Origin: Chryseobacterium sp. JM1 | Lineage (GTDB): Bacteria; Bacteroidota; Bacteroidia; Flavobacteriales; Weeksellaceae | Direction of reading: 5' to 3' | Assembly: GCF_000737715.1 (NCBI RefSeq) | Contig: NZ_JPRN01000007.1 | Location: 1 to 64,000, forward strand | Length of the DNA stretch: 64,000 nt | Shown: in pieces, positions 61,965-64,000 of the stretch | Layout: each line of letters opens with the position of its first letter | Position numbering within the stretch: the stretch's first letter is position 1 | Translations under genes and position numbers: made by a program | The notes under the pieces: model-generated | Told to the model about the DNA's origin: nothing | Databases searched by the model: none | The model's input: the letters and a program-made list of their open reading frames with translations, nothing else

Positions 61965-62633
61965 ATGATATCACATACGGAAGAAAATTACCTGAAGGTT
62001 TTATATAATTTGACCAGCTTAAAAGGAGAAGCGAGTGTCAACGACATCAGTAAGCAGTTGGATATTAAAATGCCTACGGTAAACAGTATGATGAAAAGGC
62101 TGGCAGAAAAGGAATTGGTAGTTTATGAAAGTTACAAACCACTGAAACTAACTGATGAAGGAAAAAAACTGGCAGCACTCATTATAAGAAAACACAGATT
62201 AACGGAAATGTATCTGGTTGAAAAGATGGGATTCGGCTGGGAACAAGTTCATAATATAGCGGAACAGATAGAACATATTCAAGCACCCGAATTTTTTGAA
62301 AAGATGGATGAATTACTCGGCTTCCCGAAAGTAGATCCACACGGTTCGCCTATCCCCGATGCCGAGGGTAATATTGCATCAGATAGTTACGTTAAATTAA
62401 GCGATTGCAAAGTTGGTGATACGGTTACTTTTATGGCAGTACAGCCGTCTTCTGAAGATTTATTAAAATTCCTGACCAGCCGTGAACTTTCTTTAGGGCT
62501 TGAACTCAAAATAAAGCAAATTGAACCTTTTGATGGTAGTATGGCTATAAGCTATGGTAGTAAGGAAAACGAGATGCTAAGCAGCAAAGTTTGCGATAAA
62601 TTACTTGTGAGTAAGAAACGTAAAAAGAAATAG
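61965..62633 (+). CDS. DtxR/MntR-family metal-dependent repressor
   Basis: A 222-residue repressor: N-terminal winged helix (EENYLKVLYNLTSLKGEASV, NDISKQLDIKMPTVNSMMKR), dimerisation and metal domain (RKHRLTEMYLVEKMGFGWEQ, VHNIAEQIEHIQ), and a C-terminal SH3/FeoA-like domain (KLSDCKVGDTVTFMAVQPSS). The ligands in KHRLTE, VHNIAEQIEH resemble DtxR/MntR; position 8 is Asn and 11 Lys where MntR has Asp and Glu. The metal may be Fe(II) or Mn(II). It is divergent from the TonB receptor gene and very likely represses it. Confidence 0.9.
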   Translation: MISHTEENYLKVLYNLTSLKGEASVNDISKQLDIKMPTVNSMMKRLAEKELVVYESYKPLKLTDEGKKLAALIIRKHRLTEMYLVEKMGFGWEQVHNIAEQIEHIQAPEFFEKMDELLGFPKVDPHGSPIPDAEGNIASDSYVKLSDCKVGDTVTFMAVQPSSEDLLKFLTSRELSLGLELKIKQIEPFDGSMAISYGSKENEMLSSKVCDKLLVSKKRKKK

Positions 62634-62664
62634 CTGAACCTCATTTGTAATTTCGGTTCAGCTA
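62631..62664. other. Hairpin overlapping the stop of the DtxR-family gene
   Basis: TAGCTGAACC (62631-62640) and GGTTCAGCTA (62655-62664) form a perfect 10 bp stem with a 14-base loop. The TAG stop is the first three bases of the stem. No T tract follows on either strand, so it may be a processing or stability hairpin rather than a terminator. Confidence 0.6.
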
Positions 62665-62690
62665 CGATTCAATGCAATAAGTCAATCGGT

Positions 62691-63509
62691 TTATTTCTTC
62701 AAAACAACTGTCCTTTCAATCGAAGTATTTTCGCCCATTAAAGCATTTCCTGAAGCATCCACCAAAGTCAGCTTTATCCTGTTTTCGCCAAGTGGTAAGC
62801 CCTCTATTTTGTATGGTTGCCAGTTGTCCAACATAAACGATTCGCCGTTGATTTCCGCCTTGACTTTATTTCCATCTTTAGAAAGTTCAGTGTTCAGTAT
62901 ATAAAAATCTAAAAGCACAGCTTTGGTGTCGTTTCCTGTATATTCACCTTTCGGACGGCTGTAAAACAACATAGGTGTTTTGGGTAATTCCAATTCCTGA
63001 AACTTACCGTCTTCGGTTATTTTAAAACGTTTCAATACGAAAGCACCGGATTCTTTTATGGATTCGTGGTAAGATCGGGAAAGGAAAGACAGCAGGTAAT
63101 GTTCTGTACCTTTTTTCAATTTCACATCGTGTGCCGGTTTGTACAAAGCTGTATAAGGAGAGTTGTCCAAAATAAAATGGATATGCTGTCCGTCGTGCGA
63201 ATTTGCCAGATGATGTGTGTTATGGTCTTCGGTAGCTTCGGTAAGCGTAAAGTTTTCGATACCATAATTCACTTTGAATAAAACTGAATCAGGAGAGCTT
63301 GTTTCTGTTGTTTGAATATCCGATATTTTCAGTGTTGCTCCCGGAAAGGCTTTGGAGTGTTCCACGGGAGATACCAAAATGCTGTTTTCTTTTATTTCTT
63401 CAGAGGTTTGATTCTTGTTTTCTTTTTGTGTTTTATTGTTACATCCCGCCAATAACATTATTCCAATGGCACTTATTCCTATAAATCTGATTTTGTAATT
63501 CATTTTCAA
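62691..63509 (-). CDS. His-rich lipoprotein
   Basis: A 272-residue lipoprotein with lipobox LLAGC (Cys23) and a His-rich central part (EDHNTHHLANSHDGQHIHFI, LDNSPYTALYKPAHDVKLKK). The second half contains LPKTPMLFYSRPKGEYTGND and the DNWQPYKIEGLPLGENRIKL Ig-like end. The His clusters fit metal binding, and the neighbour upstream on the same strand (10 bases) is a metal ABC permease, so it may be a periplasmic metal carrier. The family name is not known to me. Confidence 0.65.
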   Translation of the reverse strand: MKMNYKIRFIGISAIGIMLLAGCNNKTQKENKNQTSEEIKENSILVSPVEHSKAFPGATLKISDIQTTETSSPDSVLFKVNYGIENFTLTEATEDHNTHHLANSHDGQHIHFILDNSPYTALYKPAHDVKLKKGTEHYLLSFLSRSYHESIKESGAFVLKRFKITEDGKFQELELPKTPMLFYSRPKGEYTGNDTKAVLLDFYILNTELSKDGNKVKAEINGESFMLDNWQPYKIEGLPLGENRIKLTLVDASGNALMGENTSIERTVVLKK

Positions 63510-63519
63510 AATATTTTAA

Positions 63520-64000
63520 TTAAACATTGCTTTCCTGTAATTGAGAAAGTTCATTTTCAATTAGCTTCCTTTTCTTATATTTTACCACAAACTTCGTGTA
63601 AACAAAAACAACAGCAAACACAACACCTGTCATTAACGCCATACATCCGGCAATGGAAGCATTGAGCCAATACGCCAGCCAATATCCGGTAAATGAAACC
63701 AGGATACCGATACCGACAGTAATAAAAAGCATTTTCTTTAAGTTTTCCGTCAGCAAATAAGCCGTTGCAGGCGGACCAATAAGAAACGTAATGACCAATA
63801 TCGCACCAACGGATTCAAACGCACTCACAGTTGTAAAAGACACAGCCGCCATCAGCAGGTAGTGCCATAATGCAGTAGAAATCCCGATCGCAGATGCAAA
63901 TGACGGGTCGAATGAAGTCAGTTTCAACTCTTTGTACCCGAAATAGATAAACAGTATAACGAGCAATAACACTACCGAAAGTATGTACACAGGTTTGGGA
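63520..64000 (-). CDS. Metal ABC transporter permease, C-terminal part
   Basis: The last about 160 residues of an ABC-3 (ZnuB/MntB) permease; the frame is open to the window edge (PKPVYILSVVLLL). Several membrane helices are seen (ILSVVLLLVILFIYFGY, LWHYLLMAAVSFTTVSAF, VGAILVITFLIGPPATAYLL, FITVGIGILVSFTGYWLAYW, CMALMTGVVFAVVFVY), including the ESVGAILVITFLI and GPPATAY family motifs. It should carry Mn, Fe or Zn into the cell with an ATPase and binding protein encoded beyond the window. Confidence 0.88.
   Translation of the reverse strand, partial: PKPVYILSVVLLLVILFIYFGYKELKLTSFDPSFASAIGISTALWHYLLMAAVSFTTVSAFESVGAILVITFLIGPPATAYLLTENLKKMLFITVGIGILVSFTGYWLAYWLNASIAGCMALMTGVVFAVVFVYTKFVVKYKKRKLIENELSQLQESNV

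Overview
The window comes from a Bacteroidota chromosome, class Flavobacteriia, most likely Chryseobacterium or a close relative. The signs are the gliding and type IX secretion block gldKLMN, type A and type B T9SS sorting domains, DUF4270 and DUF6443 proteins, promoters of the Bacteroidota type (TTTG, about 19 bases, TAnnTTTG), AT-rich spacers, and a GG-leader bacteriocin-like peptide of the kind common in Chryseobacterium. Assignments rest on motifs and family knowledge; no search was run.

Chromosomal part, about 1-41,000. Positions 1-5,537 hold a minus-strand operon of surface proteins: a T9SS beta-propeller-like protein, an RHS-like protein, and the start of a DUF6443 RHS-like protein cut by the window edge. 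Next is a complete tripartite RND efflux operon (5,797-11,528). A gene-poor AT-rich gap (12.1-13.0 kb) follows, then two small lipoproteins, a SemiSWEET transporter and an FAD oxidoreductase. gldK-gldL-gldM-gldN lies downstream of glmS, a DUF4270 protein and a starch-synthase-like N-terminal protein; panC is divergent. A tRNA cluster (three identical Lys-TTT genes and one Leu-GAG) sits at 25.7-26.3 kb. Then come aroK, an S4 RNA-binding protein, an FKBP-like lipoprotein, a GltB-like protein, mtaB, a DinB-like protein, a large T9SS type B protein, a short alpha-glucan phosphorylase homologue, a GG-leader peptide and a DPP IV-like peptidase.

Mobile part, about 41,000 to the end. A probably truncated chromosomal gene at 40,567-41,010 marks the likely left edge of an integrative conjugative element related to CTnDOT. 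Its order rteC, two small HTH proteins, a DUF3945 protein and topoisomerase III matches the CTnDOT regulation and excision module (rteC, xis2c, xis2d, orf3, exc). Behind it are an ORF6N protein with a PLD-like tail, a 3.4 kb cargo segment (ASCH protein, NmrA reductase, catB-type acetyltransferase, AraC regulator) bracketed by two copies of a histone H1-like gene, an MT-A70 methylase bracketed by 45 bp direct repeats, a DUF1896 protein, a 1,808-residue methylase-helicase and a second rteC. The last 5 kb is a metal-homeostasis island: TonB receptor, thioredoxin-like protein, DtxR-family repressor, His-rich lipoprotein and a metal ABC permease that runs off the window. No integrase, relaxase or tra genes are visible, so the other end of the element lies beyond 64 kb.

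Most informative regulatory region: between the TonB receptor and the DtxR-family gene, GTTAG/CTAAC half-sites 11 bp apart sit inside both divergent promoters, a direct sequence argument for metal-dependent repression and autoregulation.
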